DNA from: Pontibacter coccineus | GTDB lineage: Bacteria; Bacteroidota; Bacteroidia; Cytophagales; Hymenobacteraceae | NCBI RefSeq assembly: GCF_030546575.1 | Contig: NZ_JAUOTN010000005.1 | Coordinates: forward strand, 248,001-312,000 | Length of the DNA: 64,000 nt | Direction: 5' to 3' | Part shown: positions 36,229-44,725 of the stretch, one piece after another | Layout of the letters: the number at the start of each line of letters is the position of its first letter | Numbering within the stretch: position 1 is the first letter of the stretch | Program-made: the position numbers and the translations under genes | The notes under the pieces: model-generated | The model's database searches: none | The model's input: the letters and a program-made list of their open reading frames with translations, nothing else | Told to the model about the DNA's origin: nothing

Positions 36229-37926
36229 CTAGAAAGCCTTCAGCAGTGCCTGCTTATAAGCAGCAAACTCCACAGCATTTGCTTTGCTGTCGGTGAAGAT
36301 CTCGAGTATACCTGCTCCGGTATCGGGAGCAAAAAAGTCAGGGAGTGCTTGCTCCAGTTCCTCCAGCGATGAGCAGGCGGTATAAGCCATACCAAAATCG
36401 CTGGCGGTATTGCGGGCGTCGAGTTGCTGGCGGGTTTCGAAATATTCCTCCAATTCGGGCTGTCGCTTAGGGCCATCGATCAACCGGAAAATACCGCCCG
36501 CGTGGTTGTTGATGATCACGATACGCAAGTTAGCCGGCAGGTAGTTGTGCCAGAGTCCGTTGCGGTCGTAGAAGAAGGCCATGTCGCCGGTGAGCAGGGT
36601 GGTGATGCGCTCGCTGCTCAGCGCGCAGCCGACGGCTGTGCTGGTGCTGCCATCAATGCCGCTGGTACCGCGGTTGGCGTGTACCTGCACGTCCTGTTCC
36701 GGTTGCAGCGCCAGTATATTGGCGTAACGCACGGCCATGCTGTTGGCCAGGTGCAGGTTACTCTGCTGCGGAAGGCTGTTCAGTACACGGCTAATGGCGG
36801 TCAGCTCACTGTAAGGAGAACTAGAGGTATAGTCTTTCAGAAACTTGCCCGCTTTGCTCTCTGTACCTGCCCACGACTCGATGTAGCCCGGGTCTTCGCG
36901 CGTGCTGCCGGCCATGCTGCGGAAAAAGCTAGCAGGCGTGCAACGGATGATGCGGGTGAGTGACTGAAACGTGTCGGCCACCTGTCCGGCCGGTTGTATG
37001 TGCCAGTGCGCCTTCGGTTTGTATTTTCGCAGGTATAGCTTCAGACTTTTGGAGATGACCGACTTGCCAAAAGTGATCAGCAGATCGGGTTGCAGGGACT
37101 GCATTTTCTCCGGATCGGGGCAGGCCAGCATCGCATCCTGGTGGCGCACCACACCCGGCAGTTGCTGCATGTTGCTGATAATGTCACCCACTGCCACGGC
37201 ACCCGTTGAGCCCATGAAGTTCTGCAGGGCATTCAAAAGCCTTGGATCATGATTCCCCTGACCCGCAACGATCAGCACACGTTTAAAAAAGAGCATTTCC
37301 TGCTCCAGTTTAAGGGACTGCATCGGGTTAATTTCAAAGGCATTGTGGTCTTCCTCGATCACTTTCACCTGAGTGTCATATGACAGGTTTTCTCCATCGG
37401 CAGGGTAGAAGGGCTCGCGCAATGGCACGTTGATGTGCACTGGCCCGGCCGGGTAGGCCACCGCCTCGTTCAGCGCTTCCGATACCATGCGTTCCGTATG
37501 CCACACGGCATCGGGGTGCTCAAGCGCTACCGGAAAGTCGAAGCTGCGTTTGATATGCTTGCCGTATACCTGCTGCTGGCGAATGGTCTGCCCGTCGAGC
37601 TGATCGATCCACTCCGGCGGACGGTCCGCAGTGAGCACCAGCAGGGGCACCTGCAGAAAGAAAGCCTCGGCCACAGCGGGGGCGTAGTTGAGTGCAGCTG
37701 TGCCAGAAGTACAAATCAGTACCGTCGGCTTGCCTGTTGTCTGCGCCATGCCGAGCGCGATGAAAGCGGCCGCTCGTTCGTCGCTCACCGTGCGCACCGT
37801 CAGTTTCGGGTGGCGGGCAAAGGCTATGGTTAAAGGAGCACAGCGCGAGCCCGGAGACAAGACCACGTTTTCCACCCCTTTGCGGGCACATATCTCGGCT
37901 ATATTGACAACAGGCGCTAGTAGCAT
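36229..37926 (-). CDS. menD: SEPHCHC synthase (menaquinone biosynthesis)
   Basis: Thiamine-diphosphate enzyme adding 2-oxoglutarate-derived succinyl semialdehyde to isochorismate. 565 residues; the N-terminus carries NVVLSPGSRCAPLTIAF and the catalytic Glu region in VRTVSDERAAAFIALGMAQ. The ThDP-binding C-domain has NRGTSGIDGSTSTAVGCALS and LLTGDMAFFYDRNGLWHNYL. Length fits MenD. It is the third gene of a menI-menF-menD row on the minus strand, but a 202-base gap with an AACAATTTAACC-type leader separates it from menF, so it may have its own promoter. Confidence 0.96.
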   Translation of the reverse strand: MLLAPVVNIAEICARKGVENVVLSPGSRCAPLTIAFARHPKLTVRTVSDERAAAFIALGMAQTTGKPTVLICTSGTAALNYAPAVAEAFFLQVPLLVLTADRPPEWIDQLDGQTIRQQQVYGKHIKRSFDFPVALEHPDAVWHTERMVSEALNEAVAYPAGPVHINVPLREPFYPADGENLSYDTQVKVIEEDHNAFEINPMQSLKLEQEMLFFKRVLIVAGQGNHDPRLLNALQNFMGSTGAVAVGDIISNMQQLPGVVRHQDAMLACPDPEKMQSLQPDLLITFGKSVISKSLKLYLRKYKPKAHWHIQPAGQVADTFQSLTRIIRCTPASFFRSMAGSTREDPGYIESWAGTESKAGKFLKDYTSSSPYSELTAISRVLNSLPQQSNLHLANSMAVRYANILALQPEQDVQVHANRGTSGIDGSTSTAVGCALSSERITTLLTGDMAFFYDRNGLWHNYLPANLRIVIINNHAGGIFRLIDGPKRQPELEEYFETRQQLDARNTASDFGMAYTACSSLEELEQALPDFFAPDTGAGILEIFTDSKANAVEFAAYKQALLKAF

Positions 37927-37930
37927 AGTG

Positions 37931-37983
37931 AGTGATTGAGTTGGGTGAATGGTTAAATTGTTGAATGGTTAAATTGTTAATCA
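37931..37983 (-). repeat. Degenerate AACAATTTAACCATTC leader repeat upstream of menD
   Basis: On the minus strand the sequence reads TTAACAATTTAACCATTCAA then CAATTTAACCATTCACCC up to the menD ATG, a two-copy direct repeat with a period of about 18 bases. Related leaders precede the DJ-1 and hutG genes. Confidence 0.65.
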
Positions 37984-38128
37984 AGTTTGGGAGGTCTTCC
38001 GTTAAGTGCCATGCTGATGCTAGGTATAATTTCAGGTAATCAATACTCATTTAGAAGTAAATAATCACCAATAAAAAATCTTCAATTCACAAACACACGA
38101 ACTCGCTCAATCACCAACTCACTCATTT

Positions 38129-39331
38129 TTAAAAATCCGATAGGATTTTCCCCATCGTTTGAAGTTTATGTTGCGTTTCCTGCCATTCCTTTTCGGGGGA
38201 CGAGTCGCCGGTGATGCCGGCTCCCGCGTATAGTACGGCTTCGTGCTGCAATAGCTGCATGCACCGGAGGTTTACGTACAGGTGCGTGCCTGCCTCGCTG
38301 TTCACGGGACCTAGAAAACCGCTGTAGTAGCTGCGGTCGTAGCCTTCATGATCCAGTATAAAGCGCAAGGAAGGTTCCTTGGGGAGTCCGCACACGGCGG
38401 AGGTAGGGTGCAGCAGGCGCAGCATGTCGGTGCCGAGCGTGGGGAAATCCACTTCTTTCAGGTCTACTTTAAAGTCGGTGCGCAGGTGCATCAGGTTGCC
38501 GGCTATCACGGTGCGGGGACCCACTTCGGTATACTCGCGCAAACGCAGCTTTTTGAAACAGCTCAGCACATAGCGTTCTACCATGCCTTGTTCTTCAATT
38601 TCCTTTTGGCGCCAGATAGCATTGGCGGTGGAGCCGTCTTCGCAAAGAGGTTGCGTGCCGGCCAGTGCCACAGTCTTGAATAACTGTTGCTGGTCCACAC
38701 TCACCAGTATCTCAGGGGTTGCGCCCAGCCAGGTGCCTATGCCAGGTATAGCCACCAGCGATATGAAGGCATTGGGGTAGGCCAAACACATTTTTTCGAA
38801 GGCTTTGTGCAGACTGAAGGCATCAGGCAAAGGGAACGTACTACTTCTGGAAAGCACGACCTTTTCCATCGCCTCCGCACGAATGACATCCACAGCGAGG
38901 CTCGCGGCCGCCTTGAAGTTTTCTTCATTCCGGTCAGAGTGGCGGGCAGGGTTGGCAGGTATAGGCCAGGTATAAGGCTTCCCGTTTTCATCTTGTGTCA
39001 AAGCTTCTGTAAACAAACTGACCTGTGCGGCGGATGCATCAGGAGCTGTGCGAAGTTGCTTTGTCAGGGAACTGTAGGTGATGTCGGCTTTCAGGAAAAT
39101 GTGTTTGTGCGCGCCCTCTGTCACAAAGGGGCAGAAAAGGAAACCCGCCGGACTAGGCTCTAACGCAGGTATAGCGGAAGTTGTTTGTGGAGCAAACGAT
39201 ATGCAGGCCTGTACCTCGGTTTGCAAAGGTAGTCGCCAGACAGCAATGGCCGTTTGCTGGCGTATGGCTGCCGCTAGCACCTGTGCCAGGGTATGGCCTT
39301 TCACGTTTTCTCCTCCAGCTGCCTGTCCCAT
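38129..39331 (-). CDS. menF: Isochorismate synthase
   Basis: Chorismate-binding enzyme converting chorismate to isochorismate, the entry step of menaquinone synthesis. The 400 residues include AMEKVVLSRSSTFPL, IPGIGTWLGATPEILV, the TSAVCGLPKEPSLRFI block and the C-terminal signature HEGYDRSYYSGFLGPVN, with AGAGITGDSSPEKEWQETQH. An isochorismate synthase fits better than salicylate synthase or EntC because of the menD/menI context. The start codon lies 3 bases after the menI stop codon, indicating translational coupling. Confidence 0.94.
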   Translation of the reverse strand: MGQAAGGENVKGHTLAQVLAAAIRQQTAIAVWRLPLQTEVQACISFAPQTTSAIPALEPSPAGFLFCPFVTEGAHKHIFLKADITYSSLTKQLRTAPDASAAQVSLFTEALTQDENGKPYTWPIPANPARHSDRNEENFKAAASLAVDVIRAEAMEKVVLSRSSTFPLPDAFSLHKAFEKMCLAYPNAFISLVAIPGIGTWLGATPEILVSVDQQQLFKTVALAGTQPLCEDGSTANAIWRQKEIEEQGMVERYVLSCFKKLRLREYTEVGPRTVIAGNLMHLRTDFKVDLKEVDFPTLGTDMLRLLHPTSAVCGLPKEPSLRFILDHEGYDRSYYSGFLGPVNSEAGTHLYVNLRCMQLLQHEAVLYAGAGITGDSSPEKEWQETQHKLQTMGKILSDF

Positions 39332-39334
39332 ACC

Positions 39335-39745
39335 TTATTTTTTATCGATGATGGCCACTGTCATGCGGCTGAGGCATACCAGATCGCCTGACTCGGATGT
39401 GATCTTGATTTCCCATACCTGCGTGCTGCGACCCTGGTGCAGGGCCTTGGCCTCGCCGTACACCCAGCCTTCGCGCACGCTACGGATGTGGTTGGCATTA
39501 ATCTCCAGCCCTACGCAGGCTTTTTGGCTCAGGTCTACTGAAAGTGCTGCGCCGATGCTGCCCAGCGTTTCAGCCAGGGCCACAGAAGCGCCGCCGTGCA
39601 GAAGGCCCATCGGCTGGTGGGTGCGTTTGTCTACGGGCATCTTTGCGGTTAAAATGCCGTCCTTAAAAGAGACAACTTCGATGCCGAGGTGCTCCACCAT
39701 CGTATTTTTACTCCACTCCTGCAGCTTTTCTAACGTAGACTCCAT
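39335..39745 (-). CDS. menI: Hotdog-fold thioesterase, probable DHNA-CoA hydrolase
   Basis: A 136-residue single-hotdog thioesterase that would release 1,4-dihydroxy-2-naphthoate from its CoA ester. The start MESTLEKLQEWSKNTMVEHL at 39745 is chosen; longer frames run into the divergent phosphatase gene. The active-site helix is GLLHGGASVALAETLGSIGA, with the catalytic Glu in ALAET. The symbol rests on position next to menF and menD; other PaaI-like roles cannot be excluded from the sequence alone. Confidence 0.85.
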   Translation of the reverse strand: MESTLEKLQEWSKNTMVEHLGIEVVSFKDGILTAKMPVDKRTHQPMGLLHGGASVALAETLGSIGAALSVDLSQKACVGLEINANHIRSVREGWVYGEAKALHQGRSTQVWEIKITSESGDLVCLSRMTVAIIDKK

Positions 39746-39811
39746 GTTGTATAGGCTTTGAATGCTAACTTCGCATTCTCGTATTGGTAAAGAGGCAAAA
39801 TTAGAACAATT

Positions 39812-40438
39812 TTGAGTATTAAGAAAATATACCTGATCCGTCACGGACAAACCGATTTCAACCTGCAGGGTATCGTGCAGGGCAGCGGTGTGGATGCATC
39901 ACTCAACGAGCTGGGTCGCAGACAGGCGGCCGCTTTTTTCAAAGAATACCAGCACATTCCCTTCGACAAGGTATACACCTCCGTTTTGCAGCGCAGCATA
40001 CAGTCGGTGCAGGGCTTCTTAGACAAGGGCATACCGCACGAGCAACATGCCGGTCTGAACGAGATCAACTGGGGAACACGCGAAGGCACACGCATCACGC
40101 CGGAAGAGGACGCCTACTACCACCGCATGCTGCAGTCCTGGACCGAGGGCGAGACCAGCCTGTGCATAGAAGGAGGGGAGAGCCCCGAACTGGTGGCCGC
40201 CCGACAGAAACCGGTAGTGGATTTGATCTTGAGCCGACCCGAGGAGGAAAACGTATTGATTTGTATGCACGGCCGCGCGATGCGCATTTTATTGAGCCAA
40301 TTGCTGCGCTATCCGCTGCGCTGCATGGACCAGTTCGAGCATCAGAACCTGTGCCTTTATCAGCTCGATTTCACAGGTAGTATGTTCACCGTGAAGAAGT
40401 ACTGTGACGTGGGCCATTTGCAGGATCTGCAGGTATAA
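39812..40438 (+). CDS. Histidine phosphatase family protein (TTG start)
   Basis: A 208-residue phosphoglycerate-mutase-like phosphatase. The start is a TTG at 39812 (MSIKKIYLIRHGQTDFNLQG); no in-frame ATG precedes the RHG motif, so the non-ATG start is forced. The phospho-accepting His is in RHGQTD near residue 11, and the second His is in VLICMHGRAMRILLSQLL. NWGTREGTRITPEEDAYYHR carries the catalytic acid. The substrate is unknown; small phosphosugars or alpha-ribazole phosphate are possibilities. It is divergent from menI with a 66-base gap. Confidence 0.88.
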   Translation: MSIKKIYLIRHGQTDFNLQGIVQGSGVDASLNELGRRQAAAFFKEYQHIPFDKVYTSVLQRSIQSVQGFLDKGIPHEQHAGLNEINWGTREGTRITPEEDAYYHRMLQSWTEGETSLCIEGGESPELVAARQKPVVDLILSRPEEENVLICMHGRAMRILLSQLLRYPLRCMDQFEHQNLCLYQLDFTGSMFTVKKYCDVGHLQDLQV

Positions 40439-40469
40439 ATTGCCCGCGGCAACAATTTAAGAGGTATAG

Positions 40470-40500
40470 TTTGAATAAAATATTTTTAGGTCTAATTTTG
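40470..40500 (+). promoter_or_regulatory. Bacteroidota-type promoter of the E2 gene
   Basis: TTTG at 40470-40473, 19 bases, then TAATTTTG at 40493-40500, matching the -33 TTTG and -7 TAnnTTTG elements with standard spacing. Transcription would start near 40507, about 40 bases before the ATG. Confidence 0.65.
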
Positions 40501-40547
40501 GGCTTTATTGATTACACGAAACAGGCGAACAAACAAGACGATAAATT

Positions 40548-42278
40548 ATGGCTGAAGTGATACGAATGCCTAAGATGAGCGACACGATGACGGAGGGGGT
40601 GATTGCATCTTGGCTTAAGAAAGTAGGTGACAAGGTTAGCTCAGGCGATGTGCTGGCCGAAGTGGAAACCGATAAGGCGACCATGGAACTGGAATCATAC
40701 GAAGATGGCACTCTGTTGCACATTGGTCCGAAGAAAGGCGATTCTGTACCTATTGATGCTGTAATAGCGATCATTGGCAAGGAAGGCGAGGACATTTCCG
40801 GTCTACTGGGTGAGGCTGGCGGAAGCGCGAAGCCTGCTGCCAAAGAGGCTCCAAAAGAAGAGAAAGAGGAAGCTCCGAAGCAGGAAGAGAAGAAAGAGGC
40901 GGCTCCGGCCAAGGCTGACGCTCCTGCCGCAAAAACTTCTGTGGACACCTCCAACATCAAAGCCTCTGTTATCCGCATGCCGAAGATGAGCGACACCATG
41001 ACAGAAGGTGTGCTGGTATCTTGGCTGAAGAAAGTGGGCGACAAAGTGAGCTCAGGCGACGTGCTGGCCGAAGTGGAAACCGACAAGGCGACCATGGAGC
41101 TGGAGTCTTACGAAGACGGTACGCTGCTTTACACCGGCGTAAACGCGGGTGATTCTGTGGCCATTGATGCGATCATCGCCATCATCGGCGACAAAGACGC
41201 GGACTACAAAGCCCTGCTTGATGCGGAAGGTGGTAAAGAAGGACGTTCACGCGAAGAGAACGCGCAGTCTGACGAGAACATAGAAGCCCGAACCGAGGCC
41301 ACAACAGAAGATAAAGTACAGGAAACAGAAGTGCCGGCTGGCGAAACAGAGCAGATTGCTGCGGAAGGTAATGGCCGCATCAAGGCTTCTCCGCTTGCCA
41401 AAAAAGTAGCGAAAGACAAAGGCATTAAGCTGAACCAGATCAAAGGATCAGGGGAGGGTGGCCGCATAGTGCTGCGCGACGTGGAGAATTTCACGCCGTC
41501 TGCTGCACCGCAGAAAGCTGCAGCTCCTGCTGCCGCGCCAACTCAGGCCGCTGCTCCTGCCCCACAAGCTGCAGCAGCTACGCCAGCTGCCACTACAGAC
41601 GCCTACGAAGAAGTGAACGTATCGCAGATGCGCAAGGTGATTGCACGTCGTCTGGCCGAGAGCAAGTTCTCTGCACCGCATTTCTACCTGACCATGGAAA
41701 TCGACATGGACAAGGCAATCGAGTCCCGCGCTTCTATCAACGAGGTGTCTCCGGTGAAAGTATCGTTTAACGACCTGGTGATCAAGGCGGCCGCTGCGGC
41801 GCTTCGTCAGCACCCTGCCGTGAACTCATCCTGGTTAGGCGACAAGATCCGTTACAACAAGCAGATCAACATTGGCGTGGCTGTAGCTGTAGAAGAAGGC
41901 CTGCTGGTACCAGTGGTGCGCAATGCCGACAGCAAGTCACTTTCTGCGATTGCATCTGAGGTGAAAGACCTGGGCGGCAAGGCGAAGAACAAGAAGCTGC
42001 AACCGTCTGACTGGGAGGGCAACACCTTCACGATCTCTAACCTGGGCATGTTTGGCATCGAAGAGTTTACCGCCATCATCAACTCGCCGGATGCGTGCAT
42101 TCTGGCAGTAGGCGCCATCAAACAGACGCCTGTGGTGAAGAACGGTAACATCCAGATCGGTAACGTGATGAAAGTAACCCTTTCCTGCGATCACCGCGTG
42201 GTAGACGGTGCTGTTGGTTCTGCCTTCTTGCAGACCTTCAAGAGCATGATGGAAAACCCACTGCGCATCCTGGTATAA
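40548..42278 (+). CDS. aceF: Pyruvate dehydrogenase complex E2, dihydrolipoamide acetyltransferase
   Basis: Core acetyltransferase of the pyruvate dehydrogenase complex, passing acetyl groups from lipoamide to CoA. The 576 residues contain two almost identical lipoyl domains with lipoyl Lys in ETDKATMELESYEDG (Lys43 and about Lys181), Ala/Glu/Lys-rich linkers, an E1/E3-binding domain (IKASPLAKKVAKDKGIKLNQ) and the catalytic core ending with DHRVVDGAVGSAFLQTF. The E1 genes are not adjacent, so E2 is a single transcription unit between its own promoter and a terminator. The two lipoyl domains are alike at DNA level as well (GTGCTGGCCGAAGTGGAAAC in both). Confidence 0.95.
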   Translation: MAEVIRMPKMSDTMTEGVIASWLKKVGDKVSSGDVLAEVETDKATMELESYEDGTLLHIGPKKGDSVPIDAVIAIIGKEGEDISGLLGEAGGSAKPAAKEAPKEEKEEAPKQEEKKEAAPAKADAPAAKTSVDTSNIKASVIRMPKMSDTMTEGVLVSWLKKVGDKVSSGDVLAEVETDKATMELESYEDGTLLYTGVNAGDSVAIDAIIAIIGDKDADYKALLDAEGGKEGRSREENAQSDENIEARTEATTEDKVQETEVPAGETEQIAAEGNGRIKASPLAKKVAKDKGIKLNQIKGSGEGGRIVLRDVENFTPSAAPQKAAAPAAAPTQAAAPAPQAAAATPAATTDAYEEVNVSQMRKVIARRLAESKFSAPHFYLTMEIDMDKAIESRASINEVSPVKVSFNDLVIKAAAAALRQHPAVNSSWLGDKIRYNKQINIGVAVAVEEGLLVPVVRNADSKSLSAIASEVKDLGGKAKNKKLQPSDWEGNTFTISNLGMFGIEEFTAIINSPDACILAVGAIKQTPVVKNGNIQIGNVMKVTLSCDHRVVDGAVGSAFLQTFKSMMENPLRILV

Positions 42279-42326
42279 GGTGCGCGTGACAAAACTTCCA
42301 GAAGTTTAAGCACAGCATAACATAAA

Positions 42327-42364
42327 GCAAAAGAGCCTCTTCGGAAACGGAGAGGCTCTTTTGC
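42327..42364 (+). terminator. Terminator after aceF
   Basis: GCAAAAGAGCCTCT (42327-42340) pairs perfectly with AGAGGCTCTTTTGC (42351-42364), a 14-bp stem. Confidence 0.85.
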
Positions 42365-42561
42365 TTATACATCCTGGTCTTTCTGGAATTCAATTAGGAG
42401 GCGTAATACTACTGCGGTATTTATATATATTGATATTATGCAACCAGTTCCGTTTAATGTACGTTCTATGTTATAGGTAAGAAAGTGCTCTTAGGTAAAT
42501 CATCAGGATTTGACAGATTAGCCATTTTTGTTTGCCATCACCAGTTCCAGATTTTCATTAT

Positions 42562-42807
42562 ATGAAATTCATTTATGTATTGAGTGCGCTTGCACTGACC
42601 TTCACATTTGGCTGTAATAATCAACCTGCAGAAGAGCAAGTAAAAGTTGTAGAGAAAGAAACAGTAAAAGTGGTTGAGGTAGAGAAGCCTGCCGCAGTTC
42701 CAGCTACCAAAGTAGTGGTGGAGCAGGAAAAGGGAACATCCATCGAATTGGGTCCAGAGGGCGGTTCGCTTAAAACGAAGAAAGTAGATATCAAAATAAA
42801 CAATTAG
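42562..42807 (+). CDS. Small Val/Glu/Lys-rich lipoprotein
   Basis: Not recognised. 81 residues with a lipoprotein signal (MKFIYVLSALALTFTFGCNN; lipobox FTFGC) and a mature part of alternating Val/Glu/Lys (QVKVVEKETVKVVEVEKP), an Ala-Pro break, then IELGPEGGSLKTKKVDIKIN. The start at 42562 fits the signal; an in-frame ATG at 42532 does not. A perfect terminator directly follows, supporting a real single-gene unit. It may be a periplasmic spacer or surface lipoprotein. Confidence 0.75.
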   Translation: MKFIYVLSALALTFTFGCNNQPAEEQVKVVEKETVKVVEVEKPAAVPATKVVVEQEKGTSIELGPEGGSLKTKKVDIKINN

Positions 42808-42830
42808 TCCCAGACAGTTGTGGGTAGATG

Positions 42831-42859
42831 AAGCCGGGCCGAACGCCCGGCTTTTTTTT
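42831..42859 (+). terminator. Rho-independent terminator after the lipoprotein gene
   Basis: AAGCCGGGC (42831-42839) pairs with GCCCGGCTT (42845-42853) around CGAAC, followed by six more T. Confidence 0.92.
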
Positions 42860-43044
42860 GATCATCGGCCAAGGCCTGATACTGGCAACGTGGTGCCTTC
42901 CGTGCGAATATGTTGCTGACCGACTTGATGGTAACGGCGGCAGATACAGCGCTTTGTCAGCACCCGGCCGAAATTCTTCATGGCCGGGAGACAGGAATCG
43001 TAAGGGGCTGTCGCCAAAAGACAATCTTAGTATCCTGTCTCATT

Positions 43045-43088
43045 CAAAACAAAGGGCCTCTCTATTTCCGGAGAGGCCCTTTGTTTTG
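43045..43088. terminator. Long perfect hairpin, terminator of the DUF417 gene
   Basis: CAAAACAAAGGGCCTCTC (43045-43062) pairs perfectly with GAGAGGCCCTTTGTTTTG (43071-43088), an 18-bp stem 23 bases past the minus-strand stop codon. Confidence 0.85.
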
Positions 43089-43110
43089 GCAGGTATAGCT
43101 TTTGAAACTG

Positions 43111-43749
43111 TTAGTCCACCGGCTGGGCCATTACTTTTAGCCGATGCGTGGGAACTTCATGCGTGGCAAGCGCAGCGTTTCTTTCTTTTAAGATTCTGCT
43201 TGCCGCATCAGATGCTACCACCAGCCCCGCTGCCATCATGATAATGTCTTTGAGGACCAGCCGGCCCGCACCGGAAAGGTATGGGAAGCCGTGGTCAGGC
43301 CCACCCAGGTCAGGTACGTATACCTCCGGCGTGGTGATGAGGAAAGAGAGCGTCACGACCGACATACCTACCGTGAGCAGTCCTCCCAGTAAACCGATCT
43401 TGGCGTTGTAGATGCCGAGTAGGGTCAGCAGTCCGATGGCGATGATAACCGCACCGAGGGCATAGGAGAAAATGTAGGTGCCGTTTTCCAGATGCCAGGC
43501 AATGTTTTTAGGGACTACCTCGCCCTCCTTGTTTTTGTATTGCTGGTACTCAGGTGCATCCTTGGTATAGAAAAAGCCCATCATGGGACTGTTGGCTACA
43601 AAGGGCACAATGCCGTCCGCTTCGTACTGAAAAGCTTTCAGGCCGCCGATCCAGGCCATGACAATGAAAATAGAGATTCTGGTAAAATGCACAAAATAGC
43701 GCTGGGAATTCGAAAGTGTTTGGAGTAGTTGCTGTACGTTGTCGTTCAT
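43111..43749 (-). CDS. DUF417 (YkgB/RclC-like) membrane protein
   Basis: A 212-residue inner-membrane protein of the DUF417 family. Visible features are RYFVHFTRISIFIVMAWIGG, the typical LKAFQYEADGIVPFVANSPM motif, and three further helices (YIFSYALGAVIIAIGLLTLL, IGLLGGLLTVGMSVVTLSFL, LKDIIMMAAGLVVASDA). In E. coli the homologous RclC is needed for reactive-chlorine resistance and is controlled by the AraC-type RclR. Here an AraC-family gene lies 71 bases upstream on the same strand, a similar arrangement; the functional parallel is inference. Confidence 0.85.
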   Translation of the reverse strand: MNDNVQQLLQTLSNSQRYFVHFTRISIFIVMAWIGGLKAFQYEADGIVPFVANSPMMGFFYTKDAPEYQQYKNKEGEVVPKNIAWHLENGTYIFSYALGAVIIAIGLLTLLGIYNAKIGLLGGLLTVGMSVVTLSFLITTPEVYVPDLGGPDHGFPYLSGAGRLVLKDIIMMAAGLVVASDAASRILKERNAALATHEVPTHRLKVMAQPVD

Positions 43750-43820
43750 CAGTTAAGTATAGGATTGGTGACTATACAAAACTAAAGCCTTCCGAAGGGT
43801 AAAAGAATGGACGGATCGGG

Positions 43821-44651
43821 CTATCTCATGGACAGATCCGCCACTATCGAGATGCCAACTTTCTCTCTGAAATGGGTAGGAGATATGCCGGTATGCTTCT
43901 TGAAATAGCGGCTAAAGTAGTGCTCGTCCTCAAAATTGAGCGCGGCCGCCACCTCTTTGATGCTCTTGTGCGTGAGGTGCAGCTGCTTTTTAGCCTCCAG
44001 GATTACCCGGTCCTGTATCAGTTGAGAGGGAGACTTGCCAAAGTGCTTTTTAACTTTCCGGGCGAAGGCGCTGTGGGAGAGGGCCATTTCTTCGGCGTAG
44101 AACAGGGTATTGCGTTGTGTCAGAAAGTGTTGCTCCACCAACTCCCGGTACTGCTCCATGGGATGAAGCGTGCCTTCCGCCCCCAGCTGTTGCTCCCTCT
44201 TTTTGATCCTGCTCCCGATGGCCAGGATGAGCTGCAGATAACTCCGCAGGATCGGCTCCGAGTGCGGTTCATTCTGGTTGAGCTCAGACCGGAGCTTATC
44301 AAAGATCAGGCGGATTTCGTCGTCTTGTAAGGTGATAAAGGGCTGCTTGTAGATGTTGTTAAACAGCAGGCCATTGCAGGCTACCTCATTCTTGTGATAC
44401 TCGATGCAATAGAAATCACCATGAAATATCAGTTGGTCAACTTCAAAGTCCGTGTTGGAGGTGATGCTCAGGTGTTGGTAAGGGGAAGTGAAGAGCGCTA
44501 TTTTCCCTTCAAATGTATAGATGGTAAAGTCAACGCTGAGCGTACCACTGCCCTCTAGCAGCAATATGTTGTAGAATTCAGAAGCGTAAGGCCGTGCAAA
44601 GGCGCTGCTACGGTGTTTCTGCAGCTGAAACATGTCCTGATAAGCTTCCAT
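43821..44651 (-). CDS. AraC family transcriptional regulator
   Basis: A 276-residue regulator with an N-terminal cupin-like sensor region (residues 1-150, containing FHGDFYCIEYHKNEVACNG with two cysteines) and a C-terminal double helix-turn-helix (FYAEEMALSHSAFARKVKKH, then IKEVAAALNFEDEHYFSRYF with the GISPTHFRE ending). It probably activates the DUF417 gene that follows it. Whether the two cysteines act as redox sensors, as in E. coli RclR, is untested and not aligned here. Confidence 0.88.
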   Translation of the reverse strand: MEAYQDMFQLQKHRSSAFARPYASEFYNILLLEGSGTLSVDFTIYTFEGKIALFTSPYQHLSITSNTDFEVDQLIFHGDFYCIEYHKNEVACNGLLFNNIYKQPFITLQDDEIRLIFDKLRSELNQNEPHSEPILRSYLQLILAIGSRIKKREQQLGAEGTLHPMEQYRELVEQHFLTQRNTLFYAEEMALSHSAFARKVKKHFGKSPSQLIQDRVILEAKKQLHLTHKSIKEVAAALNFEDEHYFSRYFKKHTGISPTHFREKVGISIVADLSMR

Positions 44652-44725
44652 AAGCGAGGGAGTAACAGAAGTTAAAGATAGCGCCTTCTGAGTGATTTCT
44701 CAAAGCTTGAGGAAGAGCTCGACTA

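Larger units (their letters stand above)
42808..43110. other. Intergenic region with two terminators
   Basis: Between convergent genes. Apart from the two hairpins at 42831 and 43045 the central 180 bases show no repeat-family member or convincing gene; an open frame crossing it contains both terminator stems and was rejected. Confidence 0.5.

Noticed and set aside
39797-39814. Promoter -7 box CAATTTTG overlapping the TTG start of the phosphatase
   Set aside because: One base off the consensus and it overlaps the start codon itself, so a transcript starting there would lack the start.
42828-43241. Open frame between the small lipoprotein and DUF417 genes
   Set aside because: It contains two perfect terminator stems and ends inside the opposite-strand DUF417 gene.
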